A stretch of DNA of 64,000 nucleotides, from NCBI RefSeq assembly GCF_001613245.1, contig NZ_BDBZ01000037.1, forward strand, positions 1 through 64,000. The letters run 5' to 3'. Positions within the stretch are counted from its first letter, which is position 1, and each line of letters begins with the position of its first letter. Both the position numbers and the translations under genes were made by a program. This document shows, piece by piece, positions 24,497 to 33,327 of this stretch. The stretch is from Nocardia speluncae NBRC 108251. Lineage in GTDB: Bacteria; Actinomycetota; Actinomycetes; Mycobacteriales; Mycobacteriaceae. A model generated the notes under the pieces. The model was not told where the DNA came from. It saw only the letters and a list, made by a program, of their open reading frames with translations, and did not search any database.

Positions 24497-26175
24497 CCAC
24501 CGGTAACACCGGGAATGCCCCGTCCGCCGCACTTGATGAGGGTGCGGCGGGCGGGGCGTCCCGCCCCCAAGAAGAGCTCGGCACCCTCGTGGCGGCCTGG
24601 CACGACCGGGTCCGGCACGAACCCGACGCCCCCGCCCTCGTCTACTTCGACACCACCCTCACCGTCCGCGAGGCCGACGACCTCGCCACCGCCCTCGCGG
24701 CCGCCTTCGCCGACCGCGGCGTAGGCCACGGTGAACGGGTGGGCATCCACCTCCAGAACATCCCGCACTACGCACTCGCCCTGCTCGCCCTCTGGAAACT
24801 CGGCGCGACCGCCCTCCTTCTCAACCCGATGTATCGCGGCCGCGAACTCCGCGAACTGGTCACCGACGCCGAACCGGTCGGGATCATCACCACCGACCGG
24901 GATCTGCGGCAGGTCCGGGAGGACGTCGAGGGCACCACAGTCGGCTGGGTACTCGGCACCGCGGAGTCGGACCTCCAGTCCCGCAACGACCCCCGCGTCT
25001 TCAAACCCGAAACCGCCGCTGCCACCGAGAGGTCTGCAGACTCACCCGACCTACTCGCGTTGGCCCACGAGTACGCGGGCCGGAAGCCCCCATCGGTCCA
25101 GGTACACGGCGACGACCTCGCTTTCCTCGCCTACACCTCCGGCACCACCGGCCCGCCCAAGGGCGCCATGAACTCGCACGCCAACGTCCGCGCGGTAACC
25201 ACCAGCTTCGCCGCACTCGCCGGCATCACCCCCGGCGACGTCGTCTACGCCCTGGCCCCGCTGTTCCACATCACCGGAGCGGTCGTCATCGGCGCCCTCG
25301 CCCTCACCGAACGCACCTCCCTGGTCTTCACCGGCCGCTTCACCACCGACGTAGCCGTCGACGCCCTCCGCGAACACGGCGTCACCTACACCATCGGCTC
25401 CATCACCGCCTTCAACGCGATGATGAACTCGGAATACGCCACGGCCGAACACTTCTCCAGCATCAAAACGCTGTACAGCGGGGGTGCGCCGGTTCCACCG
25501 AGCACGGTCGCCCGCTTCCAAGAACGGTTCGGCCACTACATCCACAACGCTTACGGGATGACCGAAACGTCGTCAGCAGTCACGGCAGTCCCGCCCGGAA
25601 CGATCGCGCCGGTCGATCCGGACAGCGGCACGCTGTCCATCGGACTACCGCTCCCGGGAGTGAAGGTCGAGGTGGTCGACCCCGAAGGCCATCCCCTCCT
25701 CCCCGGCAACCAAGGCGAACTCGTCGTCACCGGCCCACAGGTCATCCGCGGATACTGGCGCAAATCTAAAGAATCCGAGGCCGCCCTACCCGAAGGTCGC
25801 CTCCGAACCGGGGACAGCGCGATCGTGGACGAGCAGAGGTGGGTATATCTGGTCGACCGGATCAAAGACCAGATAAACGTGTCGGGTTACAAGGTGTGGC
25901 CGCGCGAGGTCGAAGACGTTCTCTACGAGCATCCGGCAGTGTTCGAAGCAGCCGTGGTGGGCATCCCCGATGAGTATCGCGGTGAGTCGGTTGCCGCCTA
26001 TGTCTCGCTCAAGGAGGCACACAACGCCCAAGCCGACGAACTGATCTCGTTCGCCCGAGAGCGCCTCGCACCCTACAAGCGCCCCAGGGTGGTGAAGATC
26101 GTTACCGACCTGCCGAAAACACAGACCGGCAAGATTCGCAGACGAGCGCTGCGTGATCAACACACCGACGCCTGA
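24493..26175 (+). CDS. Class I acyl-CoA synthetase (AMP-forming)
   Basis: 560 residues of the ANL superfamily: P-loop-like LAYTSGTTGPPKGAMNSH, the adenylate motif YGMTETSS, the hinge RTGDSAIVDEQRWVYLVDRI and C-terminal K in PKTQTGKIRRRAL. It activates a carboxylic acid to its CoA ester. Its position at the end of the operon suggests it activates the acid released by the lyase (for example propionate or a longer acid), or the imported substrate itself. A Gly/Ala-rich extension at residues 5-25 is unusual but not in any motif. Confidence 0.87.
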   Translation: MTTGNTGNAPSAALDEGAAGGASRPQEELGTLVAAWHDRVRHEPDAPALVYFDTTLTVREADDLATALAAAFADRGVGHGERVGIHLQNIPHYALALLALWKLGATALLLNPMYRGRELRELVTDAEPVGIITTDRDLRQVREDVEGTTVGWVLGTAESDLQSRNDPRVFKPETAAATERSADSPDLLALAHEYAGRKPPSVQVHGDDLAFLAYTSGTTGPPKGAMNSHANVRAVTTSFAALAGITPGDVVYALAPLFHITGAVVIGALALTERTSLVFTGRFTTDVAVDALREHGVTYTIGSITAFNAMMNSEYATAEHFSSIKTLYSGGAPVPPSTVARFQERFGHYIHNAYGMTETSSAVTAVPPGTIAPVDPDSGTLSIGLPLPGVKVEVVDPEGHPLLPGNQGELVVTGPQVIRGYWRKSKESEAALPEGRLRTGDSAIVDEQRWVYLVDRIKDQINVSGYKVWPREVEDVLYEHPAVFEAAVVGIPDEYRGESVAAYVSLKEAHNAQADELISFARERLAPYKRPRVVKIVTDLPKTQTGKIRRRALRDQHTDA

Positions 26176-26299
26176 GACTGATAGATCCCTATTCTGACTC
26201 CGGATGCTCTTCCGGGATTCATAGACGACGACAATGTAACCGCCGACAATCTGTTTACATCTGTGCTTCCTCGGCGGACAAAGGCTAAATAGCGTCGGC

Positions 26300-27350
26300 C
26301 TAATCTGACATCCCGAACACTGAATCTTCAGCCACGGCCTTTTGCCTGGTTTGGTAACCGTGTTCGAGGCTGTGAGCGGCGTCCTTGGCTATCGCTCGCG
26401 ACACGTATGCATTACCTTTTCGGAGGAGGTTTTCTTGGATGAGCACCCATGAACCCACCTCCGATATCGGGGATATTTCCATGAAATTGAAGCGAGATTC
26501 CGTCAACGTTCCATCCGCCGACGCTAGCAACTGACGGAAGGAATATTTGGCTCGGCAATATCACGAAGGGCGTATAGACTTCTAGCCTGTGAAGGATTTC
26601 CGGAGAGTCGCTCGGCTTCCAGATGCTTGCCGTGATTGAGTCCTCCAGATCGAAATGGACTTCGATCGTTTTCTGATCCGGAACCAGCACCGCAGACAAA
26701 ACGCTTTCACCCACCAGAGGGGTGGACTTTCCCGTATCCCGCACCGCATCCGCGAGTATCGACCGGAATGCATTAGCCGAGTTGATACCTTCAGCCCGAA
26801 GACGCGCCCTGGTCTCATCCATGATCGCTTGGTCAAGCGTTCCCGCCGGCAAGACGCCATACTCGGAAGACTTCGCATAGTCGGGAGATCCATCGTTGAA
26901 AAAGTAATCGCCATCTGAGAAATCAATCTGGAACAGCAGATTCTTTCTACGAGGCCGGGTGAACTGAATTCCCGCTCCAGTTACGGTCAAGGCCACCTTA
27001 CGAGCATTTGAAGGTTAACGCTTGTAAGCATCGACGACAGCTTTTACCAGTCTTTCGCAGATCTCCTGGTAGTGCAGCGCAAGGCGGTCCGAAAGCATAC
27101 GGATAGCAGCACCAGAAAGTTCGGGCGTACCGCTAATTGCCTCAGCAATAAACTGATCCGTTGGCTTACCGTCAAGGTAAGCAAGCCCAGCAAATCCGAA
27201 GACCAACCAGCAGTCCGTTCCAATGACAATCACCGTCTTGTTTGCCATGATGTCGTGATCGCCAATCGCATGGCCTCGACGAACCACCGTTAGTCGATCG
27301 CTGGCGTGCAGAATGTGCTCGTAAGCGTATGCGCTGATGATGAGTGTCAC
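26300..27350 (-). pseudogene. Broken proteasome/Ntn-hydrolase-like gene
   Basis: From GTG 27350 the frame reads MTLIISAYAYEHILHASDRL. A Thr right after the initiator and an ASDRLT motif recall the proteasome/HslV fold. The frame runs to TAA at 27017-27015, then continues without a gap in the same frame (PSNARKVALTVTGAGIQFTR). Around 26530 coding sense moves by one frame (GTLTESRFNFMEISPISEVG, WVLIQENLLRKGNAYVSR) and ends at 26300. A single ancestral protein of about 350 residues fits; one nonsense codon (TTA to TAA is possible) plus one frameshift break it. GC is visibly lower than in the neighbours, suggesting transfer. Confidence 0.6.
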
Positions 27351-28107
27351 CGGGCGAGTTTAGCTCTGACACAGTAGATACGAGCGAAGTCCATAGGTGC
27401 GGAGCCCATCCGCAGCCGTTTCAGCCGTCGATAAATAGTCCGAGGAGAGGCAAGTAGGCGTCTGGACCACGACCGGCGCACCAGGCAGCTGGCGGTTGGT
27501 TCATCCTCGGCCGCGGGAGGTAAGTCGGGTACGGCTCTCGTCGTGCCCACACTTCTCGGTTATGGAAAATTCGGCAACTCGAACTGGGATCGGTGGGTGC
27601 TGACGTAGGCGCGCTGCCGTCGGGCCGACGCGCCTGCGGAGCGCAGCCTGCGAAGCTGAGCCGTTGCGTGGCGGCCCGGCGGCGGCGCGTAAGCGCCGGC
27701 GCCTCTTGATCCTGTATGGCGAAATTCGGCAGCCCCATCGAGTAGGTAGCTACACGGTCAGGTCTTACATCGTGCTCCTGGCGTGCTCCCTCGTTGGCAG
27801 GGGGCAATTGCGGAGTAACACGTCGATCCATGAGCGCGCCCTCCCAGCTGAGTCGCAGGACCCCTGTCCGCATCGGCACGAGCGGGAGATTCCCGGCGAC
27901 GATGCCGATCTCGGCGGCCGCGGCAGCGGTCATGAACATCGAACTCAGTCGGCCCGTTCCGACACGAAAAGCTACAACAGTGATCGGAATCACAATATGA
28001 ATATTTATATAGCCTGGCCAGGCCTTCCGCATCATTGCACCCCCACTCATTCGGCCCGATCGGGCAGTGGCTTGCCTGTCGGAAGGGATAAATTCAGTGT
28101 CGAATCC
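27351..28107. other. Gene-poor region with a possible degenerate HTH fragment
   Basis: No intact gene. On the minus strand, 27550-27347 ends with SPRTIYRRLKRLRMGSAPMD, HTH-like, and its TGA overlaps the GTG of the Ntn-like gene, so a broken upstream partner may lie here. Another frame nearby reads AAWCAGRGPDAYLPLLG. An A/T-rich stretch around 27970-28010 (ATATGAATATTTATATAG) precedes the small genes at 28108 and could hold their promoter. Confidence 0.35.
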
Positions 28108-28269
28108 ATGAGTAGCGCGATTGCAGCTGGCCTGCTGTCTCTCCTGGTTGGTGTACCTGCCTCCGTCGCCGTATTGGTAGCCACTGTCGGTGCTGTGTTC
28201 CATCGCAACCGCGAACACCGAAAAACCGCATTGGAAGTCCTTCGAATCCTTCTGCGACGGAGCCGCTGA
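28108..28269 (+). CDS. Small membrane protein (53 aa)
   Basis: Starts MSSAIAAGLLSLLVGVPASV, one long hydrophobic helix, then a basic tail (HRNREHRKTALEVLRILLRR). Its TGA overlaps the ATG of the next gene, so the two are translationally coupled. No family recognised; small TM proteins coupled to a basic partner are common in phage- or plasmid-derived segments. Confidence 0.55.
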   Translation: MSSAIAAGLLSLLVGVPASVAVLVATVGAVFHRNREHRKTALEVLRILLRRSR

Positions 28270-28589
28270 TGGAGTCGGGAGTGCGTCGCGGGCAGGGCCT
28301 CACCACAAAACTTCGGCGCCGCGAGCGGCTTCACTGGCTTCTGTCGATCATCGCAGCAAGCGATCAAATAGAAGTGCCACGGCTGATACGCGGTTCAGCG
28401 CCCTCCGAGGCCCCCGCCACCCTCCAACGTTACGAACGCTATCTCGACGAACTAGTCGATCTCGACCTCGTGTGGATACACCGAGGACGACGAGGGGGCC
28501 GCATTGCAAGTGCAACCACTCGAGGCCGCCGCGCTCTCGCGCGAATTCAGGCTATCGAGTACCCGCCTCAACACACGCGTATCAGTTAG
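28269..28589 (+). CDS. Small winged-helix-like protein, unknown
   Basis: 106 residues, strongly basic at the N-terminus (VRRGQGLTTKLRRRERLHWL). The middle (SEAPATLQRYERYLDELVDL) and the end (GRIASATTRGRRALARIQAI) look like a small DNA-binding winged helix with a GRI wing and TxxGRRAL helix typical of PadR/MarR-type or plasmid regulators. Coupled to the membrane protein at 28108. Function inferred only weakly. Confidence 0.5.
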   Translation: MESGVRRGQGLTTKLRRRERLHWLLSIIAASDQIEVPRLIRGSAPSEAPATLQRYERYLDELVDLDLVWIHRGRRGGRIASATTRGRRALARIQAIEYPPQHTRIS

Positions 28590-29028
28590 CTGCCGAGACC
28601 TCCACCTGTACATGACCTGCTCAGAGGCAGACCTGCCTGGCCCCGCCGGCGGGGCTACGTGGGCCGAGCACCGCGGCCCCGCCCGGCGTCGAAGCCCACA
28701 GATGGGTTGGCTGGCGGTACCCGGCCAGAGGAACCCACTTGGGAACGTCCGCGGATCGGAAAGAGGTGGAGGTTGGTGGAGCAACATGTGGACGAGCCAG
28801 GAACCGGCCGGTGTGGGATATGTCTGCCGCGTTGTGCCGTTCGGCGGGTCGTGTCGAGGTAGACGGTGATCACCGCGCTCTGAAGCTCTGGTCGTCAGAT
28901 TTGTTCGCCCGCGCCCTCGGCATTAGGCGTGTCGCTCGTTGTCCGGGGTGTCGCCTGTGTAATGCTGGACGGCTGCCCACCAACGAGGGCCGCTGGGCTA
29001 GACAGAACCGGCAGGCTGGGAGACCCCG
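28590..29028. other. About 440 bp without a recognisable gene
   Basis: Several overlapping open frames on both strands, none with coding-like sequence. Presumably the promoter region of the gene at 29029 and the tail of the small pair. Confidence 0.4.
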
Positions 29029-30378
29029 ATGTCAGATTTCGACCGAGAGGAAGCCGCGCGGGTACAGGAATGGATCGAGCGACTCGAGGCGTTCGTGGCG
29101 TCGCTGGACGGCGTCGAGGGCGACGACGCGGTCGATCTCGCCCACGATGCTTTCGAGGCTTGGCAGAACCTTGCCCGGTCGAGTTTGACCGAGCAGAGCC
29201 CATCGGCTCTCCTCATCTTCGAGGCGCTGAACGTGCTAGCGAAGGTGGCGGTGATCGTCGCTGTGGATTGGGTCGAGACACCCGACGCTCGCGACCGGCA
29301 TACGCCGGACTCCGCCCAGCGGCTCGTGAAGGACGGCTTGGAAGGTGTTCTGCGCGCTTGTAAGCGATGGTTGTCCACTGGACTCCCGTCGTCGGAGGAT
29401 GTGCGTCGGCGGTTCGCTGAGGCGGCGGCAGAGGTCCAGGAGTCGATGTGCGCGATGAGTGAGCGGTCAGCGGAAATGGATGCCCAGGATGCGCGAGCGG
29501 ATGTGGACCCGTATGGCGCAATACTAATTCACAACGTCCCCGAAAGACCCGACATCGCCGCCGTTTTCACGAAGATCTGCTCGTTCACAGAAGAGGACAA
29601 CACCCGATACGCCGAGGCGCACGACAGACTGCGGCGAATGATCGACAGCGAACTGTCGCAACATATCTCCGACGAGGGTGAACGATTGTGCGATGTGTTG
29701 ATCGGCGTGTTGACCGAACTCCGCGATCGGCAACTCTCCCTCAACGACTTCGATGCCGTGGACGAACGTCGCCGTCGAATCCGTTCGGCACTCATCTCGT
29801 TCACTGCCGCGCTGCAGATTCACGAGTATCAGACAGTCCGTGGCGCGCGGCAGATTCTCGGGCTGGAACGTTCTGAGGTCGATAAGATCAAGGAGTTATT
29901 CGAGGAATTCAAGAAGAAGTCGTTCGAGTACCGCTGGCTCGAGGCACTGCGGGATGCATTGCAGCACGGTGATATCAATGCCTTCAACTGGAATTTCAAG
30001 GTCAGCGTTCGATCTGAGCCGGAGGTGACGATCACTGTAAACCGCGCGTTTCTGTTGGAGTTCTTCAAGGAGAACCGAAAGAAGCCGTGGCTCAATCAGC
30101 GCGAGCTGGAGAACCTGACTTCTGATCCGAGTGTGCTCCACATGATCGCATCGGTACAGCCGGTGATCGGCTCGTTGCAGGAGAAGCTCGACAAGATCTT
30201 GTACCCGGACATCGCCCACGACGCTGCGACAGTGCGTGAACTGATCAGTAGATTCGAGGGCAAGGAAGGTGTCTGCTGCCTCCAGACGGGTCCTGGGCTC
30301 ACGCGCCGCAGGCTGGCGCCGCCCCACTCACGTCTCGCACCGCGAGTGCTGGCTTTCGCCGAAAACTACGGCGAGTAA
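29029..30378 (+). CDS. Helical protein of unknown function with RxxxxH motif
   Basis: 449 residues, almost all helix, with no signal peptide or membrane helix. The second half holds VDKIKELFEEFKKKSFEYRW followed by LEALRDALQHGDINAFNW. R-x4-H in LRDALQH is the spacing of HEPN-type RNase motifs and recalls a widespread class of uncharacterised proteins with an R-x-x-x-QH signature; whether it is catalytic is unknown. The C-terminal 40 residues are Arg-rich. It lies alone between small coupled ORFs and a HAD phosphatase. No operon partner is evident. Confidence 0.7.
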   Translation: MSDFDREEAARVQEWIERLEAFVASLDGVEGDDAVDLAHDAFEAWQNLARSSLTEQSPSALLIFEALNVLAKVAVIVAVDWVETPDARDRHTPDSAQRLVKDGLEGVLRACKRWLSTGLPSSEDVRRRFAEAAAEVQESMCAMSERSAEMDAQDARADVDPYGAILIHNVPERPDIAAVFTKICSFTEEDNTRYAEAHDRLRRMIDSELSQHISDEGERLCDVLIGVLTELRDRQLSLNDFDAVDERRRRIRSALISFTAALQIHEYQTVRGARQILGLERSEVDKIKELFEEFKKKSFEYRWLEALRDALQHGDINAFNWNFKVSVRSEPEVTITVNRAFLLEFFKENRKKPWLNQRELENLTSDPSVLHMIASVQPVIGSLQEKLDKILYPDIAHDAATVRELISRFEGKEGVCCLQTGPGLTRRRLAPPHSRLAPRVLAFAENYGE

Positions 30379-30481
30379 GACTGAGTTATCTCAGGAACCT
30401 ACGTGCGCATAACGGCATGGACCATGACGGTTTGGCCAACGCGACCTCGTAGGTTCTGATCGGGTCTGTCAGAATCCCCTC

Positions 30482-31201
30482 ATGACTGCGGCGCGCCCGG
30501 GACTCGTCATTTGGGATATCGACGGCACCCTGATCCCTGCCGACCTGAGATGGCTCAGAAGGGCTATCGCGCGTACTTACGCCCTACCGGAGCCAGATGT
30601 GGTTTTCCCAGCAGCACGAGTGCATGGGTTCACTGACGAGTCGATCGTTGTCGAAACCGCTCTTACGTCGGGCATCTCGCGAGAACTGGCAGAGGGCAGC
30701 GTCCCTCGCTTCCATGACGAGCTGGCGAAGGTGATGTCTGAAGGCGAAGCAGAGCTGGCGCGAGACCAACCGGCCTATGCCGGTGCGGCTGAGTCGATCG
30801 CTGAACTGGACAAACATGGGTTCGTTCAAACCGTCTTGACCGGCAATTTGCGATATGCGGCAGAAACCAAGCTGAGAGTGGCCGGCCTGGATTCGCTCCT
30901 GCGACTCGACCTCGGTGCTTACGGCTCGGATTCCCGGGACAGGCTGGAACTGCCTGCTGTTGTCGCTGACCGATATCTCAGCCAGTTCGGAAGCCCGCTT
31001 CCCAGTTCGCAGACTGTGGTTGTCGGAGACGCTCCAAATGATATCTATTGTGCTCGGCATGCCGGCTTTCGGATCATCGTCGTAACGCACCGGATGAAGC
31101 GCAGCGAATTACTGGAGCATTCTCCCGATGAGATCCTCGATGCCTTGGATCCGGACTCGGTTGTTTCCGCGGTCCAATCACTGACCGGTGCTGCTCACTG
31201 A
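30482..31201 (+). CDS. HAD-superfamily phosphatase
   Basis: 239 residues with the four HAD motifs: LVIWDIDGTLIPAD (nucleophile D11, acid D13), VLTGN (motif II), a Lys in ETKLRVAGL (motif III) and VVVGDAPNDIYCARHAG (motif IV). The alpha-helical cap between motifs I and II suits phosphoglycolate-phosphatase-like enzymes. Substrate unknown. Its last codons overlap the convergent TPR regulator gene by 7 bp. Confidence 0.85.
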   Translation: MTAARPGLVIWDIDGTLIPADLRWLRRAIARTYALPEPDVVFPAARVHGFTDESIVVETALTSGISRELAEGSVPRFHDELAKVMSEGEAELARDQPAYAGAAESIAELDKHGFVQTVLTGNLRYAAETKLRVAGLDSLLRLDLGAYGSDSRDRLELPAVVADRYLSQFGSPLPSSQTVVVGDAPNDIYCARHAGFRIIVVTHRMKRSELLEHSPDEILDALDPDSVVSAVQSLTGAAH

Positions 31202-32571
31202 ATCTCGGTACTTCGGATCCGTTCCAAGAGCGCCTGGACAGGCTGCTCGTTGCGCCACGGTGTGGTTCTCTCGATTGCCCGATGTGCACGTTCGATACCA
31301 CGTTGGTTACCCATGGCAACGAGACTGCTGTGGGTTTCTCCGAGAATCCGACACCCCTCTTCGAGTTCTCCGATCTGGTTGTATGCGCTCGCCAGGTCGA
31401 CCTGTGCGGCGAGCCCCACATTCCGGTTCCCGTCTCCAGTTGTGCTCAGTGCCGCGTCGAGAGCAACGATGGCTTTCCGGGGCTTGTTCAGGAAGAGCCA
31501 GCAAGTGCCTTCGTAAACTAGAAGCCGACTCGCATCCCAGTCGCTGAAAAGCCCAGTACGGTCAACTTCATCGATGTCGTCAACTGCGCGCTGTGCGCGA
31601 GACAGCGCGTCCTGGCACTCCCGATCGAGCTCGAGCACCGCATATGCCTGGGCAAGCTCAGCGCCTATCCTTGCCCTGGCGGCAGGCGGCAAGCTATCCG
31701 TCATCGTCGCAGCGTCTCTGAGTATCCGCAGACCAATGATTACGTCGCCGTCCGAGCCGATCAGCGTCGCCGCATCCGACCGCAAGTTGCTTTCGAATAT
31801 CCGAGCCATCCCTCCGATGACCGGATCACGCATGCTGTCTGCCAGCTTGCGAGCGAATGCGCAGTGCGAAAGCGCCATCGCACGATCGCCGACAGCACTC
31901 CATACTCGACTTGCGACAATGGAGGTCTCACCCAGCAGTGATCCGAGTCGTTCTTTCAGCCGGCTGTCGCTCGTATTCCGGAACAGGGCTGAAACAGTGT
32001 CCCGATGTGCTTCAATGGGGCCCAGGAGTGCACCCGGTGCCACACTTTGGCGTTGACCGGCCAGCAAGCGGGTTACCTCGCCGAGACCCGTGAGCGCATG
32101 TTCGGACATTCGCTGCGACCGAAGGTATGCACCGATCTGTTCGCGATCCAATGGCATGTCAAAATCTATGGCATCCGATAGCGCCCCTGGATGAGTGCAT
32201 GGGCCGAAGACGCCAATGGGCCCACACTCACTTCGTTCATCCGCGCAACCCGCTGTGCCTACTCGGCTAACCTCTCGACGGGCGACTTTCCGCTCTTGCT
32301 TGCTCCGGTCGTGTATCGCCATAAGCTCACCATCAGCATCAAGCCCCGCATCTATGGCCGCAACGAGATCTCGGGAAGGTAGATTCGCGTCCTCCCATTC
32401 GGTCATGGACACGTACTGACGCGTGTACCCGATTCGCGTTGCGAGTTCGCGCTGGCTCAACCCCGCTGCCAGTCGCCGACGTTTGATTTCGCGCGCAAGT
32501 TCATCGGCCACCTGCGCGCGCTGACGATTGTGGTCGGGCACCGCTACCCGTTCGACGTTCCCCTCCTGCAT
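31195..32571 (-). CDS. XRE-type regulator with TPR-like sensor domain
   Basis: 458 residues from the chosen ATG at 32571 (an in-frame ATG at 32649 is also possible). Helix-turn-helix at about residues 30-60 (GLSQRELATRIGYTRQYVSM), then a linker and an all-helical TPR-like C-terminal half (LAQAYAVLELDRECQDALSR ... AAQVDLASAYNQIGELEEGC). Such regulators are common beside actinobacterial peptide, Nudix and methyltransferase loci. It is divergent from the 32700 operon across about 130 bp and is the obvious candidate regulator. A truncated second TPR half lies at 37934-38506. Confidence 0.85.
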   Translation of the reverse strand: MQEGNVERVAVPDHNRQRAQVADELAREIKRRRLAAGLSQRELATRIGYTRQYVSMTEWEDANLPSRDLVAAIDAGLDADGELMAIHDRSKQERKVARREVSRVGTAGCADERSECGPIGVFGPCTHPGALSDAIDFDMPLDREQIGAYLRSQRMSEHALTGLGEVTRLLAGQRQSVAPGALLGPIEAHRDTVSALFRNTSDSRLKERLGSLLGETSIVASRVWSAVGDRAMALSHCAFARKLADSMRDPVIGGMARIFESNLRSDAATLIGSDGDVIIGLRILRDAATMTDSLPPAARARIGAELAQAYAVLELDRECQDALSRAQRAVDDIDEVDRTGLFSDWDASRLLVYEGTCWLFLNKPRKAIVALDAALSTTGDGNRNVGLAAQVDLASAYNQIGELEEGCRILGETHSSLVAMGNQRGIERAHRAIERTTPWRNEQPVQALLERIRSTEIQ

Positions 32572-32699
32572 GACTCGATTCTGGTGGAAAGTTAGCAACG
32601 GCAAGTCTATTTCACCGGTTTTGCCACCTTTCTTGCCATGCGGGTCCACCGCTGTTCTGGGACTGACAGCCCACCGAATCGATCTCGAGGGGAACAGCG

Positions 32700-32948
32700 A
32701 TGAGAACCACCGATACCCGCACAGCGACCGGATTTTCTCCGGACGAAGTGTCTTCAGTTACTGCGGCCTGCAGACCCGCTGAGAGCAGCCGGTCCACGAC
32801 ACTGCAGACCTGCTGTCACAATCACCGCGTCCTTCTGGAGCGGATAGTTACAGGGCTCCGCGCGCTACGCGACACCGACCCAATAGATTCTTTCCAGACC
32901 GACTTTCCAATCCGCAACTGCGCGCACCCTGAACAGGCGGCGCCATGA
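32700..32948 (+). CDS. 82-aa protein, unknown, first gene of the micropeptide operon
   Basis: Starts with ATG after GAGGGGAAC. The sequence is hydrophilic with four Cys (TAACRPAE, TLQTCCHNH, RNCAHP) and a short helix VLLERIVTGLRALRD. No membrane helix and no leader/core layout that I can assign. It might be a metal-binding or precursor-like protein. The stop overlaps the next start (ATGA). No partial duplicate of this gene was seen elsewhere in the window, unlike its neighbours. Confidence 0.6.
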   Translation: MRTTDTRTATGFSPDEVSSVTAACRPAESSRSTTLQTCCHNHRVLLERIVTGLRALRDTDPIDSFQTDFPIRNCAHPEQAAP

Positions 32949-33247
32949 ACTACTCGATCGCGTTCGGCTGGATCGACTATGACATCAGCCGCGCGCCCGA
33001 ATGGGATCGCGCCCAGATACACCGACTCGGCCGCCACCTCGGGTACCGCCTTGTGTGGCCGGACGAACGGTCAGTACTCCGCGTGGCCGACCAGGCACGC
33101 AACGCCCGGGCCGACCTGGTGATCCTGCCCGCGCCCGACCACCTGAGCCCGCTCGAACTCAACGCGGTCATGGACGTGACCGATATAGAAACCGTGGCAC
33201 CGCGACTCAGCTTCGCCCGCTGGGCATTCGCAAAGGTGGGTCCATGA
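32945..33247 (+). CDS. 100-aa resolvase-like or nucleotide-fold small protein
   Basis: YSIAFGWIDYDISRAPEWDR followed by ADLVILPAPDHLSPLELNAV suggests a small alpha/beta fold in which a strand (DLVILP) leads to a loop, recalling the catalytic-domain layout of serine recombinases, but the catalytic Ser is not seen. The C-terminus ETVAPRLSFARWAFAKVGP is what survives in the duplicated fragments at 36306-36383 and 39851-39887. Overlaps the neighbours by 4 nt on both sides. Confidence 0.6.
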   Translation: MNYSIAFGWIDYDISRAPEWDRAQIHRLGRHLGYRLVWPDERSVLRVADQARNARADLVILPAPDHLSPLELNAVMDVTDIETVAPRLSFARWAFAKVGP

Positions 33248-33327
33248 GCGCCCCGGTGGCGATCGGTTTCGCCATCGCGATCGGGCTACCGCTGCTGGTG
33301 ATCGCGGCGACGATCTGGTGGCCGTGA
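33244..33327 (+). CDS. 27-aa single-helix membrane micropeptide, copy 1
   Basis: MSAPVAIGFAIAIG then LPLLVIAATIWWP: one uninterrupted hydrophobic helix with a Trp-Trp-Pro end and no charged residue. ATG overlaps the upstream stop (ATGA) and its TGA overlaps the downstream ATG (TGATG), so it is embedded in the reading chain of the operon. Two other copies (36380, 39884) keep start, frame and stop, and differ mainly in the first ten residues by hydrophobic-to-hydrophobic changes. This supports a real gene. Role unknown: membrane anchor, small toxin-like or signalling peptide are all possible. Confidence 0.7.
   Translation: MSAPVAIGFAIAIGLPLLVIAATIWWP

Noticed and set aside
8385..26175. Complete anaerobic nicotinate degradation pathway
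   Set aside because: Lyase, dehydratase and cyclic amidohydrolase types resemble parts of it, but the hydroxylase, methyleneglutarate mutase and isomerase genes are not present.
27421..28218. Minus 265-codon frame
   Set aside because: Mixed low-complexity text without domain; only its last part near 27347-27550 (in other frames) looks like a degenerate remnant.
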